From Halobacteriovorax sp. GB3 (lineage in GTDB: Bacteria > Bdellovibrionota > Bacteriovoracia > Bacteriovoracales > Bacteriovoracaceae), in NCBI RefSeq assembly GCF_028649655.1, contig NZ_JAQSLN010000005.1, positions 125,409-189,408 of the forward strand: a stretch of DNA of 64,000 nt, read 5' to 3'. Shown one piece after another: positions 34,011 to 43,924 of the stretch; position 1 is the stretch's first letter, and each line of letters opens with the position of its first letter. The notes beneath the pieces are model-generated. The model was given only the letters and a program-made list of their open reading frames with translations. It made no database searches and was not told where the DNA came from. A program made the translations under genes and the position numbers.

Positions 34011-35087
34011 CTACCTCATTTTCAGAGTGGCTATAGATAAAATTGCTAAGAAGATACTGATGATCCAAAACCTAACGATTACTTTCGGCTCAGGCCACCC
34101 CTTGAGCTCAAAGTGATGGTGAATTGGAGCCATCTTGAATATTCTCTTCTTTCTTAATTTATATGATCCAACTTGCAGTATAACTGAGACAGCTTCTACT
34201 ACAAAAATCCCACCAATAACAACAAAGAGTAATTCATTCTTAGTCATTACGGCAAAAGTACCAAGCGCTCCACCTAAAGAAAGTGACCCAACATCACCCA
34301 TGAAGATTTGTGCTGGATAAGAGTTATACCAAAGAAAGCCAACACCTGCACCAACAATACTTGCTGCTAGAACTGTTAACTCACCGGCACTTTCAATATA
34401 TGGAATAAACAAATACTCACTAATCTCTTTGTGACCAGTAGCGTAAGCAATAATCCCAAGTGTTGCTGCACTTGTTACAATCGGTCCAATTGCTAGACCA
34501 TCAAGACCATCAGTTAAATTAACCGCATTACTCGATCCAACAATCACAAAGGCTACAAATAAAATATAGATAGTATGAAGATTGATAATTGAATCTTTCA
34601 AAAAAGGTGAGTACAGCTCAGTATCAATGACTCCATACTTTACACCAATCCACCCTGCGATAATGGCCGTTGCAAATTGCCACAGAAGCTTTCCCTTCGC
34701 AGAGACACCATCAGTGTTCTTTTTGAGGACCTTTAAATAGTCATCAAGAAAACCAAGAACAAAGTACGATAGCATTACGCCAAGAGTTATAAGTAATGGC
34801 TTCGAATTAAAATTAGCTGTGAAAAGAAGTGTTAAAATAATACTTCCAATAATAAAGACACCACCCATAGTTGGTGTTCCAGCTTTTTTGAAATGGCTCT
34901 CAGGACCATCATCTCTTACGACTTGTCCAAATTGCTTTTTCTTCATGAAGTTAATAAAGACCTGCCCCCAAACAATAGAGACGATCGTCGCAATAAGAAA
35001 AGCAGCAAAAGAGCGAAAAGTAATATAGCGAAATATATTAAATGCAGAAATTTCCTGACTTAGAGGATATAAAAAATGATATAACAT
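34011..35087 (-). CDS. mraY: Phospho-N-acetylmuramoyl-pentapeptide transferase MraY
   Basis: A polytopic inner-membrane enzyme that transfers phospho-MurNAc-pentapeptide to undecaprenyl phosphate, giving lipid I. The 358-residue protein has about ten membrane spans and the catalytic segments LDDYLKVLKKNTDG, NAVNLTDGLDGLAIGP, GDVGSLSLGG and the C-terminal APIHHHFELKGWPE. It is encoded between murF and murD. The next step, MurG, is not encoded in this cluster. Confidence 0.96.
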   Translation of the reverse strand: MLYHFLYPLSQEISAFNIFRYITFRSFAAFLIATIVSIVWGQVFINFMKKKQFGQVVRDDGPESHFKKAGTPTMGGVFIIGSIILTLLFTANFNSKPLLITLGVMLSYFVLGFLDDYLKVLKKNTDGVSAKGKLLWQFATAIIAGWIGVKYGVIDTELYSPFLKDSIINLHTIYILFVAFVIVGSSNAVNLTDGLDGLAIGPIVTSAATLGIIAYATGHKEISEYLFIPYIESAGELTVLAASIVGAGVGFLWYNSYPAQIFMGDVGSLSLGGALGTFAVMTKNELLFVVIGGIFVVEAVSVILQVGSYKLRKKRIFKMAPIHHHFELKGWPEPKVIVRFWIISIFLAILSIATLKMR

Positions 35088-35123
35088 GGCCCATCCGGTG
35101 GATTGATTTATTTTTATCCAGTC

Positions 35124-36518
35124 CTATTTTATATCTAGGATTGACTCAAGTTGTAAAGAGCGGCTGGCCTTTAGAAAAAAATACTGACATGTTTTGTATT
35201 GTTCATTCCATTGAATTTTAGCCTCAGCAACATTGTCGCAACACACAGCACCATCAAAACCAAATCCTTCAGCATAGTCTTTACAGTGTGCGCCAATGAA
35301 AAGCGCTTTTTTGAAACCAAGTTTTCTTGAAAATTGTCCAAGTTCCTTATGAAGCTCACAAGCATCGGGGCCTAGTTCTTTCATATCCCCCAACACAATC
35401 AAAGCATCTTCAAATGCTACTTGTTCTTTGCTCAATGTTTTAGAAAATGAGTCCAAAGCTTTTTCCATAGACGTTGGATTAGCATTATAAGCATCAAGAA
35501 AGATCTTCTTATTGCCATCAATGATCCACTCAGATCTATTGAGCTTAGGCATTTGAAAATTTGAGATTGCCTCTGTCAGTTCAACTCTTCTACTTGGAAA
35601 GAGTTGATCAATCAAAAGTGCAGCAGCGACGAGATTTTGAATATTGTATTCTTCTTTTAAGAACTGATTTTCAAAAATCCAATCACCTGACTCACTAGAA
35701 ACAACGATTTTACCATTAGATAAGATGTACGAATAATCACGACCTAAATCGATACAACCTTCGAATGCTTGAAGTTGCTCTAGTTTTTTATCAAGCGAAT
35801 TTAAGAGAAATTGATGTCCTTCAAATCCGTTATCTCTTACAAAATTGAAAAGCGCAGATTTCTCTATAAGAATATTATCAATACTTTCGAAGAATTCTAA
35901 GTGAGCCTTTCCAATACTTGTAATGATTCCATGATGAGGTTTCGAGAGTTCGCAAAGAGCACCAATTTCACCAGGGTGATTTGTTCCCATCTCTACAATA
36001 GCATACTCTTGGGAATCTTCTAAATCTAGTAAAGTAAATGGAACTCCTAGATGGTTATTTAAATTTCCTTTTGTCTTCAAAACTTTCTTTGGAAAAAGAT
36101 AATCTAAAAGAAAATAAATCATCTCTTTCGTCGTCGTCTTACCGTTAGAGCCGGTAATTCCGATTATGCGTCCGCCTTGCTCAACCCATTCATCTCTTCT
36201 GGCGACAGCTAGCTTTTGTAAAAAATCAATTGTGTTTTTTACGACAAGAAATTCAGTTTCTGTATATTGAGACTTTATTTTTTTAAGTTCTTCACTAGAA
36301 AGTGAGTCTTTATTTACAATAGCAAAAGGGCAACCTTTATCGAGTACAGAAAAGATAAACTTTGCACCATCAAAACTAGGCCCCTTGATTGCGATAAATG
36401 CCATTGCATTTTCAAATTTTCTTGAATCACTGCATAGCTCAAGCTCTTGGGATGGTTGCTTATTATAATGTTCTACGATTTCATTTTGTAGTTCATCTAC
36501 TAAACGGTTTCTAAACAT
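35124..36518 (-). CDS. murF: UDP-N-acetylmuramoyl-tripeptide-D-alanyl-D-alanine ligase MurF
   Basis: Adds D-Ala-D-Ala to the UDP-MurNAc tripeptide. The 464-residue protein has the ATP P-loop GSNGKTTT (123-130), VEMGTNHPGEI, the NIQNLVAAALL segment and the C-terminal DAYNANPTSMEKAL with VLGDMKELG, all MurF signatures. It overlaps murE by eight bases and is followed after 36 bases by mraY. No ddl gene supplying D-Ala-D-Ala is in the window. Confidence 0.95.
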   Translation of the reverse strand: MFRNRLVDELQNEIVEHYNKQPSQELELCSDSRKFENAMAFIAIKGPSFDGAKFIFSVLDKGCPFAIVNKDSLSSEELKKIKSQYTETEFLVVKNTIDFLQKLAVARRDEWVEQGGRIIGITGSNGKTTTKEMIYFLLDYLFPKKVLKTKGNLNNHLGVPFTLLDLEDSQEYAIVEMGTNHPGEIGALCELSKPHHGIITSIGKAHLEFFESIDNILIEKSALFNFVRDNGFEGHQFLLNSLDKKLEQLQAFEGCIDLGRDYSYILSNGKIVVSSESGDWIFENQFLKEEYNIQNLVAAALLIDQLFPSRRVELTEAISNFQMPKLNRSEWIIDGNKKIFLDAYNANPTSMEKALDSFSKTLSKEQVAFEDALIVLGDMKELGPDACELHKELGQFSRKLGFKKALFIGAHCKDYAEGFGFDGAVCCDNVAEAKIQWNEQYKTCQYFFLKASRSLQLESILDIK

Positions 36519-37893
36519 TATGTCCTCTTTTTATTTTTTCTACGACATCAAAGTCGCTAAAATCAATTTTAGTACCCATAATATCTTGGTACTCTTCATG
36601 CCCTTTGCCTGCAATGAGTACAATCGTCTCACCTTCAACAAGATCAAATGCCTTCTTGATGGCTTCCTCTCTTTTAGTCACAAGGTGATAGTTTTTATCT
36701 AATCCAGGAATAACATCTTCTATAATTTTCTCTGGGTCTTCAAAACGTGGATTATCTGTTGTTACGATTGTAACATCAGAATACTCACATGCAGCTTTTC
36801 CCATCAAGGGTCTCTTTGTTCTGTCTCGATCTCCACCACAACCAAAGACTGTAATTAGTTTTGATTTTGGAAACGCTTCTTTAATTGAAGAGCAAATATT
36901 CACTAAGGCATCTGGAGTGTGGGCATAGTCTATAACAAATAAACATTCACCTACTCTATAAGTTGAAAATCTTCCCTTTGGAAGTTTTAACTTTTCTAAA
37001 TCAAAAGACTCAAAGCCCGTTATCTTTGTTACTAATGTTTTAGCAAGTGAAAGGTTATTATAATTAAAAAGTGGTTTAAAAGACGCTGGCACACTTGAAC
37101 GATTTAGATCTTTCGCTTCAATATTTTTATATTTTACTTTCTTATTCTTTAATCTTTTCTGTAATTCCTTTTCATGGAAAGGAATATATATTGGTTCGTT
37201 CTTTTCCATTAAATCTCTTATGAGAGTTTTAGCCTCAAAATAATCATCAATATCTTTATGATAGTCCAAGTGATCTTGCGAAAAGCTAGTCCAACCCGCA
37301 GCGACAATCTTTTGATCATAAAGTCTTTTTTGAACAAGGGCGTGTGAACTTATTTCCATAAAAATGAAGTCATAACTTTCCTGAAAGTGGTGAATTATTT
37401 TTCTAAGCTCTAAATATGAAGGTGTCGTTGCATTAGGCGTAGGATAAATCTCTTTATCTTCGTCATAGACACCTAACGTTCCTATAGAGAAAGCTTTCTT
37501 GCCTGCCTGTTTAGCAAGTTGAACGGCTAGATTTACAGTTGTCGTTTTACCATTCGTTCCTGTTACACCAACAATTTTTAACTTATTGTGATTAGGGTAA
37601 AGAGCATCAGCAATAAGTCGCTGCGATTCAAGAAAGTCGCTTACAATAAGTCGATCTCGTTTTTTATAAATACGAGAATCCCTATTGGTAATGATTATTC
37701 CCGGGTTTGCAAATTCAAGTCTTTTAGCGAGAGCAGCCTCGGCCTTTTCATTTTCATGTAGAAAATAAAAGACGATATCTTTATCGCTAGCTTGTTCGAT
37801 ATTGGTTGTTGCACCAGATAACAACTTATTATCATTAAGCTGTTTGGTAACGATGTAGGAGTTTAATATATCTAATAGTTCTATTTTATTCAT
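36511..37893 (-). CDS. murE: UDP-MurNAc-L-Ala-D-Glu:meso-diaminopimelate ligase MurE
   Basis: Adds the third stem-peptide residue. The 460-residue protein has the P-loop GTNGKTTT (112-119), the ISSHAL segment, the DYAHTPDAL motif and the substrate-selecting DNPR (380-383, in TTDNPRFEDP). DNPR indicates meso-diaminopimelate rather than lysine, in agreement with a Gram-negative wall. It overlaps the ftsI gene by eight bases upstream and murF by eight bases downstream. Confidence 0.95.
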   Translation of the reverse strand: MNKIELLDILNSYIVTKQLNDNKLLSGATTNIEQASDKDIVFYFLHENEKAEAALAKRLEFANPGIIITNRDSRIYKKRDRLIVSDFLESQRLIADALYPNHNKLKIVGVTGTNGKTTTVNLAVQLAKQAGKKAFSIGTLGVYDEDKEIYPTPNATTPSYLELRKIIHHFQESYDFIFMEISSHALVQKRLYDQKIVAAGWTSFSQDHLDYHKDIDDYFEAKTLIRDLMEKNEPIYIPFHEKELQKRLKNKKVKYKNIEAKDLNRSSVPASFKPLFNYNNLSLAKTLVTKITGFESFDLEKLKLPKGRFSTYRVGECLFVIDYAHTPDALVNICSSIKEAFPKSKLITVFGCGGDRDRTKRPLMGKAACEYSDVTIVTTDNPRFEDPEKIIEDVIPGLDKNYHLVTKREEAIKKAFDLVEGETIVLIAGKGHEEYQDIMGTKIDFSDFDVVEKIKRGHNV

Positions 37894-39802
37894 AACTTGG
37901 TGGGGAATAAATTAACTTAACACTCGCATGCTCGTCAATTTGTTCTCCAACCTTAGGTAACTGATCGACTACAACACCAATCCCTCTATGATTTACATCT
38001 ATTTTGAGTTTGGTTGCGAGACGATTTGCTGATTTCTTGTCTAGTCCAATGAAGTTAGGAACTAAGCCTTGACCAACAATTCTCGTTGATGAATGTTTCA
38101 CTTTAACTGTATCAAATGCCTTACTATTTCTATAATCGTCATTTACTGCTAGGTTAGAGAACTCTTTATTCTTATAAAGAATGTATTGTGCGACTTTCTT
38201 GAAAACTGGACCGGCCACATAACTTCCGTAATAAATTTTTCCGCGCGCAGGCTTATCAACATAAACGTAAATAACAAATGGATTATTTACGCCAACAGGA
38301 TATCCTAGAAACCCTGGAATATAACCATTGTATCGACCCGAGCTATCACTTCTTTGTGCAGTACTGGTTTTACCTGCAATCGTAAAATAAGGAACCTTCG
38401 CTCTTGCTCCTGTTCCATCTTCTACAGCATTAATGAGCATCTTCGTCAGCTCTTTCGCTGTTTTTTCTGAAACTACTCGTTCTTTCTTTATAACTTCAGA
38501 AGGCTTACGTTTGAAGATTGTTGGCTTTATATACTGTCCACCATTTGCGATGGCAGAGTAAGCTGCCAGCATCTGAATTCCAGTTGTAGCAACACCTTGA
38601 CCAAAACTAATATTACTCAGACTCAGAGGTCTCACATTATCTTCATCTGTAAAGATACCTCTTGATTCTGCTGGAATTTCAATATTTGTTTTATCGCCAA
38701 ATTTAAAGTCTTTTAGAGTCTTTTTGAGCTTAGGATATTTAAGATCAAAGGCAATTTTTGTTGTACCAACATTTGAGCTGTAACGAATAATTTCATCAAC
38801 ACTTAACCATTCGAACTTCTTTTTCGATTCCGCTTCAGAGATGATATGGTCTTCAACTTTTAACTGACCTTTCTCGCAGTAATAATTTGTCTCAGGCTTT
38901 GCAATATTATTTTCAAGAGCACTAGCAACAGTGAAGATTTTAAATGTCGATCCCGGTTCAAATGGATCACTTACAAATGGAAGTTTACGCGTATTTGAAG
39001 GGTACTTTCCTGGTTCATTTGGATCAAAAGTAGGGTAGTTGGCCATGGCCAGAATCTCTCCTGTGTGAGCATTCATCACACCAATTCCACCACGAAAGGC
39101 CTCAGCTTTTTCAACTGCCTCTTTAATCGATTTCTCAGCGATTGCTTGAATATCTTTATCAATTGAAAGAACGATATCCTGAGCTCTATCTCCTATTTCG
39201 GTACTTTCGTAACGAACAGGGCGTCCCTTTCTATCGATAATATATTTCATGATCTTCGGCTCACCACGTAGTTGAGTATCGAATTCGTATTCCACACCAG
39301 AGAGTCCTACGTTATCGACACCAACAAAACCTAAGCCTTGGGCGAAAAGTTCGTGGTTAGGATAAAACCTTTTTGGAACAGCTTCTAGGTATATTCCATT
39401 AAGATCTTTTATCTTAGTTACTTGCTCTTCAGAGAGAGTTAGTTTTCTTCCAAGCCAAGTAAATCTTTTTCTATCAGACACCCTATCCAAGATTTCTTTG
39501 TAACTCATATCGGGGAGGATACGAGCTAGTTTCTTGAACTCAGCTTTTGGATTTTTAATATTTTTAGGAATTGTAAACAATGAATAAGTTTGAATGTTGA
39601 TCGCTAGAGGATTTCCATTTCTGTCATAGATATTTCCGCGCTTAGGATAAACCTTTCTTTCACGAAAGAACTGTCTTTTAGCACGAGAAATTAACTTCTC
39701 TTTATCCAGAACTTGAACTTTAAATGCTTTTCCCGCAACAACAGCAAAAGCTAGGACAAATCCTGCAAAAACAAAATGGACAATCTTCTTATCTTTATTC
39801 AT
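37886..39802 (-). CDS. ftsI: Septal penicillin-binding protein FtsI (PBP3 class B) with C-terminal PASTA domain
   Basis: A monofunctional transpeptidase of 638 residues that crosslinks septal peptidoglycan together with FtsW. One N-terminal membrane helix (9-26) is followed by the pedestal domain and the transpeptidase domain with catalytic Ser285 in STFK (285-288), SSN (342-344) and a third box reading KTS (478-480) in place of the usual KTG or KSG. Residues from about 570 (GLVPNFIGLDKKSANRLATK) form a PASTA-type domain, common in Gram-positive and some deltaproteobacterial division PBPs. It starts four bases after ftsL ends and overlaps murE by eight bases. Confidence 0.94.
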   Translation of the reverse strand: MNKDKKIVHFVFAGFVLAFAVVAGKAFKVQVLDKEKLISRAKRQFFRERKVYPKRGNIYDRNGNPLAINIQTYSLFTIPKNIKNPKAEFKKLARILPDMSYKEILDRVSDRKRFTWLGRKLTLSEEQVTKIKDLNGIYLEAVPKRFYPNHELFAQGLGFVGVDNVGLSGVEYEFDTQLRGEPKIMKYIIDRKGRPVRYESTEIGDRAQDIVLSIDKDIQAIAEKSIKEAVEKAEAFRGGIGVMNAHTGEILAMANYPTFDPNEPGKYPSNTRKLPFVSDPFEPGSTFKIFTVASALENNIAKPETNYYCEKGQLKVEDHIISEAESKKKFEWLSVDEIIRYSSNVGTTKIAFDLKYPKLKKTLKDFKFGDKTNIEIPAESRGIFTDEDNVRPLSLSNISFGQGVATTGIQMLAAYSAIANGGQYIKPTIFKRKPSEVIKKERVVSEKTAKELTKMLINAVEDGTGARAKVPYFTIAGKTSTAQRSDSSGRYNGYIPGFLGYPVGVNNPFVIYVYVDKPARGKIYYGSYVAGPVFKKVAQYILYKNKEFSNLAVNDDYRNSKAFDTVKVKHSSTRIVGQGLVPNFIGLDKKSANRLATKLKIDVNHRGIGVVVDQLPKVGEQIDEHASVKLIYSPPSYE

Positions 39803-39806
39803 AGGC

Positions 39807-40157
39807 CTACGGTATTACTATAATTTGATGTTGCTTAGGCTCGCTTAGATTATACTTTCTTGCCATTTTTGTTAGGCTTTTAATCGAAAGCAATCTTGCT
39901 TTTTGTGCCTTGAGCTCTTTGCCCTCGACAACAACTTTCTCAATATCTTTGTTTAAACTCGTAATCTTATAGTTGAGCTCAACACCTTTCATTCTAAAGA
40001 GTACAAAAAGAATTCCAATAATAGAAATCGTCAGAACAATAGGAAGTCCCTGAGAACTTAGAAAGATTTTTTTAAGCTGCTCCTTAACCTTTAATCCAAT
40101 GGTAGATTCAGCTTTTGATTTAGATTTAGACTTAGCTTTTCTCTTAGTCTGGGCCAT
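39807..40157 (-). CDS. ftsL: Cell division protein FtsL
   Basis: A small bitopic membrane protein of 116 residues: a very basic Lys/Ser-rich cytosolic N-terminus (MAQTKRKAKSKSKSKAES), one membrane helix (about 41-59), then a periplasmic leucine-zipper-like coiled coil (about 65-100) ending IIVIP. Length, topology and place between rsmH and ftsI identify it as FtsL, whose primary sequence is poorly conserved. GGAG lies five bases before the ATG at 40157; the GTG two codons upstream overlaps that ribosome site and is not favoured. Confidence 0.87.
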   Translation of the reverse strand: MAQTKRKAKSKSKSKAESTIGLKVKEQLKKIFLSSQGLPIVLTISIIGILFVLFRMKGVELNYKITSLNKDIEKVVVEGKELKAQKARLLSIKSLTKMARKYNLSEPKQHQIIVIP

Positions 40158-40183
40158 ATTCACTCCTTGAACTTGGCTTTATC

Positions 40184-41167
40184 TTAATTATCGTTTGTTA
40201 AATGCGCGTATTTATTTTTACTTTTTTTGCTTTCAACACGTTCTAGTACTCTTAGTTTAGCACTTCTTGAACGAGAATTCTCTAAAATTTCCTGATCAGA
40301 GGGAAGAACTGGTTTTTTCGTAATTATTTCGCACGGCGTTTCACCCTTTGCCATGGCCTTGAATTTAACTTTCGCGATACGGTCTTCTAAAGAATGAAAA
40401 CTAATAACAGCAACTCGCCCACCAACTTTTAAAAGAGGCAATACCTGATCTAACAACTCAGTTAATACATCAAGCTCGGCGTTAACCTCAATTCTCAAAG
40501 CTTGGAAACACTTTGTAGCAGGGTTAATACGGCCGTGTCTCATTTTCTTAGGGTAGCAATGAAAAATCAGATTTTCTAATTCTTTTGTAGTACGAATAGG
40601 AGACTGTAATCTCGTCTCAACTATTTTCTCAGCGATTCTTTGTGAAAATTTCTCTTCACCATAATCTCTAAATATTCTTACAAGATCAGTTAACGAATAC
40701 TGATTAACAATATCAGCCGCTGTTTTAATATCATCATTATCGACATCCATTCTCATATCAAGTGGAGCATCTTCTCTAAAAGAGAACCCTCGTTCACCTT
40801 TATCAAAATGATGACTTGAAACACCTAGATCCATTAAGACTCCATCAAGTCCACCCTTATCTAAGATATCTTGTCTATTCTCTCTAATGTAAGTTGGGAA
40901 ATGACGAAAGTTTGAATCAACTAATTCAATACGATCTTCAGCGTTACTATTCTTTATTCTTTCTCTACCGTTAGATAGAGCATCAGGGTCTTGATCAAAA
41001 CAAACGAGCTTATTTTTTTCATTTTGCTCGAACAATGCGAAAGTATGACCGCCACCGCCAAAAGTTAAGTCGGCATAAAAGAATTCACTTTGTTCAGAAG
41101 TTTGATTCTCTGTTAAAAAATCAATGCATTCTTTCTTTAAAACGGAGTAGTGTTCTGTGTAAGTCAT
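40184..41167 (-). CDS. rsmH: 16S rRNA m4C1402 methyltransferase RsmH (MraW)
   Basis: Methylates N4 of C1402 in the ribosomal decoding centre. The 327-residue protein begins HYSVLKKECIDFL, then the SAM motif ADLTFGGGGHT, LMDLGVSSHHFDKGERGFSF, and the C-terminal KCFQALRIEVNAELD and VISFHSLEDRI, all RsmH hallmarks. It shares one base with the mtnP stop (TAATG). In most dcw clusters mraZ lies directly upstream; here mtnP does, and no mraZ is seen. Confidence 0.95.
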   Translation of the reverse strand: MTYTEHYSVLKKECIDFLTENQTSEQSEFFYADLTFGGGGHTFALFEQNEKNKLVCFDQDPDALSNGRERIKNSNAEDRIELVDSNFRHFPTYIRENRQDILDKGGLDGVLMDLGVSSHHFDKGERGFSFREDAPLDMRMDVDNDDIKTAADIVNQYSLTDLVRIFRDYGEEKFSQRIAEKIVETRLQSPIRTTKELENLIFHCYPKKMRHGRINPATKCFQALRIEVNAELDVLTELLDQVLPLLKVGGRVAVISFHSLEDRIAKVKFKAMAKGETPCEIITKKPVLPSDQEILENSRSRSAKLRVLERVESKKSKNKYAHLTNDN

Positions 41168-42006
41168 TATCTAGTTAAAACCTCAACCCATTTTTTCTGC
41201 TCTTCAGTCATAGCTTCAACAGGTGTCATAATTGCATTCTTGTTTTCTTTAATCACTTCAATTGGTCTTGCATATAAATCAGGAAGAACTCTCTTCAATA
41301 GTTCTTGTGCTGTCGAATTATTCTTATGCATAACTTTCATGATTTCTTCTACAGTACAATGTTCTTCTTTCCAACAGTCATAGTCCGTAACCATCGCAAC
41401 AGTTGCATAAGAAATTCCTGCTTCTTTTGCTAAGTATGATTCAGGAACATTTGTCATACCAATTACATTTGCACCAAAACTTCTATAAATTGCAGATTCT
41501 GCTTTAGAAGAAAATTGAGGTCCTTCAATACAAATATAGCTACCACCTTTGTGGTATTCAACATCAATTTGTTCACAGTGTTCTGCAAGGCGAGATTGTA
41601 AATTTAAACAAATTGGTTCAGCAGTTGAAACGTGTGCAACAACTCCATTTCCAAAAAAAGATCTCTCTCTCTTTCCTTTTGTCCAATCAATGAATTGATC
41701 AGGAAGAACAAAGTGAGTTGGAGCATGTTCTTCTTTTAATGAACCTACCGCTGATACAGATACAATAACATCAACGCCCAAAGACTTAAGTGCAAATATA
41801 TTAGCTCTATAATTTACTTCATGAGGAAGTACGCTATGTGTTCTTCCATGTCTTGGAAGGAAGAAGAATGTCTTACCGTCGGCCTGCGCTTCCAAGACTT
41901 TATCGCTTGGTTTACCAAATGGCGTTTCTACTTCATGTTCTTTAACAATATTAAACCCATCTAGTTTATAAACACCACTACCACCAATAACGCCAACTAA
42001 TGACAT
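41167..42006 (-). CDS. mtnP: S-methyl-5'-thioadenosine phosphorylase
   Basis: Cleaves methylthioadenosine with phosphate in methionine salvage. The protein of about 279 residues starts MSLVGVIGGSGVYKLDG, with FFLPRHGRTHSVLPHEVNYRAN, SVSAVGSL, ICIEGPQFSSKAES and the substrate-binding GMTNVPESYLAKEAG, and TDYDCW. These fit MTA phosphorylase rather than purine nucleoside phosphorylase. An upstream open extension of 12 codons exists, but AGGGG seven bases before the ATG at 42006 favours the short form. It is the first gene of the long dcw operon, a place usually taken by mraZ. Confidence 0.9.
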   Translation of the reverse strand: MSLVGVIGGSGVYKLDGFNIVKEHEVETPFGKPSDKVLEAQADGKTFFFLPRHGRTHSVLPHEVNYRANIFALKSLGVDVIVSVSAVGSLKEEHAPTHFVLPDQFIDWTKGKRERSFFGNGVVAHVSTAEPICLNLQSRLAEHCEQIDVEYHKGGSYICIEGPQFSSKAESAIYRSFGANVIGMTNVPESYLAKEAGISYATVAMVTDYDCWKEEHCTVEEIMKVMHKNNSTAQELLKRVLPDLYARPIEVIKENKNAIMTPVEAMTEEQKKWVEVLTR

Positions 42007-42064
42007 GCCAAGACCCCTTTGTTTGACGACACATAATATCAATGCAACAATTTTACATCTACCA

Positions 42065-42082
42065 TCTCTTTTTTAAAAGAGA
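42065..42082. repeat. Perfect inverted repeat in the divergent mtnP/hydrolase promoter region
   Basis: TCTCTTTT-TT-AAAAGAGA lies between the two divergent genes, four bases upstream of TATAAA at 42086-42091. It could be an operator for either gene. The hydrolase ATG at 42103 has no Shine-Dalgarno. Confidence 0.35.
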
Positions 42083-42102
42083 GTTTATAAAATCTTTGAA
42101 CT

Positions 42103-43326
42103 ATGAATGCTCACGTAAAAGACAGATTTAGCAACAAACTTTCATCCCTTAAACTGGCCTTTGATCAACACACGGCTAGAAAGGATCGCTATAAGAAAAT
42201 TTTAGCGAAAGCTGCTCACACGTCTTCACATGAAATTCTAGAATCTGTTTTTGATTTAAAAAATGGAATCTCTCCAACAGATTTATTAAATATAGGGAAA
42301 CAGCTAACGAATGCTGGTACTTGGATAGGGCACTCTTATTTAAGATATCTCATTTCTCATGCGAACTTCAAACATGATGGAAACAAACCTTCAAGATCTG
42401 AAGAAGAAGAGGTCATTCTCGATCATCTTATAAATAATATACCCCTTAATGAGAGATACTCACACTCTGAGATATTCAAGACTATATATAATGAAAGAGA
42501 ATTCCAACATTACTACCCGAACTATAAATCTCCTCTTAGAATTCCAAAAACTAATATAACGATGGTATTAATTTCGGGAGTTTTTAACGAAATATTTTCA
42601 ACAGCGGCCTTTGAAAGAGGTGCAGCTCATATGAGTGAAAACCTTGGAGTTAAGTATTTCGCTGCTGATGTTCACGGTTCAAAAGATAGTGATCACAATA
42701 GTGAATTAATTAAAGAGCAATTGGATCAATATATTTTAGAAAATCCTAATGAGAAGCTTTGGCTTTTTTGTTTTTCTAAAGGTGGTGTAGATAGTTTAAG
42801 GTTTTTGAATCGATATTCAGATTTTGCCAATCGCCATGTAGTTGGATTCTCCGCTGTTGCGAGTCCTATTCTTGGTTCAGACCATATAAATAATAAGCTC
42901 ATCTCTACGATTAGTAAGATTCATGAACTCAAGGATTCAAAAATCTATCACCTCATTAACGAAAGAGGTGGGATTCTTGCAAAGGCCTTTCAAGACTCAC
43001 TTTCTTCAACACATCAAAGAGTGTGGTTTCGAAAGAATCATAAGACCCTGCCTAAAAATCCTTTCTACTCAGCAGTTGCCTTTGAAGCAAGCTGGTATGA
43101 AAGTCATTTATGGATGATGCTAACGAAAATAATTTTTAAGAGTGCAAAGTCTAATGATGGAATAGTTGATGCTGAAAATGCTTTATTTCCAAGCTATTTT
43201 AATGGACTAAATTTAGGAATTTTAAAAGGGCACCATTTGGTAGGAACGAGATCGAGCTTCTATTGCCAAGAAGCTCTATTGGAATCTCATATTATCATTT
43301 TTAAGTATCTAGGGCTTCTCGACTAG
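42103..43326 (+). CDS. Alpha/beta-hydrolase (lipase-like) protein
   Basis: A 407-residue protein whose C-terminal part (about 150-405) looks like an alpha/beta hydrolase. The nucleophile elbow is CFSKGG with likely Ser225 (a G-x-S-x-G variant with Phe in the first place), an acid in [10 protein letters not shown] (Asp352) and a histidine in KGHHLVGTR (His377 or His378), in proper order for a catalytic triad. NDGIVD before the final His is seen in lipase-like and triacylglycerol-lipase families. Residues 1-140 are helical and unassigned. No signal peptide. The ATG lacks a ribosome site. It is convergent with mglA, overlapping it by four bases. Substrate unknown; a lipase/esterase role is inferred. 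Confidence 0.7.
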   Translation: MNAHVKDRFSNKLSSLKLAFDQHTARKDRYKKILAKAAHTSSHEILESVFDLKNGISPTDLLNIGKQLTNAGTWIGHSYLRYLISHANFKHDGNKPSRSEEEEVILDHLINNIPLNERYSHSEIFKTIYNEREFQHYYPNYKSPLRIPKTNITMVLISGVFNEIFSTAAFERGAAHMSENLGVKYFAADVHGSKDSDHNSELIKEQLDQYILENPNEKLWLFCFSKGGVDSLRFLNRYSDFANRHVVGFSAVASPILGSDHINNKLISTISKIHELKDSKIYHLINERGGILAKAFQDSLSSTHQRVWFRKNHKTLPKNPFYSAVAFEASWYESHLWMMLTKIIFKSAKSNDGIVDAENALFPSYFNGLNLGILKGHHLVGTRSSFYCQEALLESHIIIFKYLGLLD

Positions 43327-43913
43327 TTAAGTCCACCCTTCAAATTCATAAGAACTAATTTAGAAATACTCTTAAGTGTTTCAAAGACGCCTTCACCAGT
43401 TACAGCACTTGCTTCGAACTCAGGAAAGTCCCACTTATTGATTTTAGTTCTCAAATCTTCAATTGAAGCAACGTTTGGAAGATCTCTCTTATTCCATTGT
43501 AAAACCACAGGAACTTTTTCAATTTCATAACCTTGTTCAATTAAATTTTTCTCAAGTCCTCTAAGACTTTCAAGGTTTGCTTCCATTCTTTCTACTTGAG
43601 AATCTGCAACAAACACAATTCCATCAACACCTCTAAGAATAAGCTTCCTTGAAGCTTCATAGAACACTTGCCCAGGAACTGTATAGAGATGAAATCTTGT
43701 TTTAAAACCTCTGATTTCTCCAAGATCTAAAGGTAGAAAATCAAAGAATAGAGTTCTTTCATTTTCTGTATTTAAAGTAATCATTTTACCTTTAGAATCA
43801 CCACTTGTTTTCTGATAAACATATTGAATATTAGTCGTCTTACCACCAAGACCTGGTCCGTAATAAACGATCTTACAATTCACTTCTTTTGTGTTGTAAT
43901 TTACAAAAGACAT
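43323..43913 (-). CDS. mglA: MglA-type small GTPase (polarity/gliding motility switch)
   Basis: A Ras-like GTPase of 196 residues. The P-loop is GPGLGGKTT (19-27); the switch region has [21 protein letters not shown], where the TVPGQVFY variant marks the MglA family; the base-specificity motif is QWNKRDLP. In Myxococcus MglA sets the leading pole for gliding and pilus motility, and in Bdellovibrio it is needed for prey entry. Both are knowledge of the family. It is the last gene of the dnaX-ybaB-recR-roadblock-mglA series, 11 bases after the roadblock-like gene, which may encode its GTPase-activating partner (MglB role). Confidence 0.93.
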   Translation of the reverse strand: MSFVNYNTKEVNCKIVYYGPGLGGKTTNIQYVYQKTSGDSKGKMITLNTENERTLFFDFLPLDLGEIRGFKTRFHLYTVPGQVFYEASRKLILRGVDGIVFVADSQVERMEANLESLRGLEKNLIEQGYEIEKVPVVLQWNKRDLPNVASIEDLRTKINKWDFPEFEASAVTGEGVFETLKSISKLVLMNLKGGLN

Positions 43914-43924
43914 CTTAGCTCCCT

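Noticed and set aside
43300-43340. Terminator between the convergent hydrolase and mglA genes
   Set aside because: The genes overlap by four bases and no hairpin with a T run is visible there.
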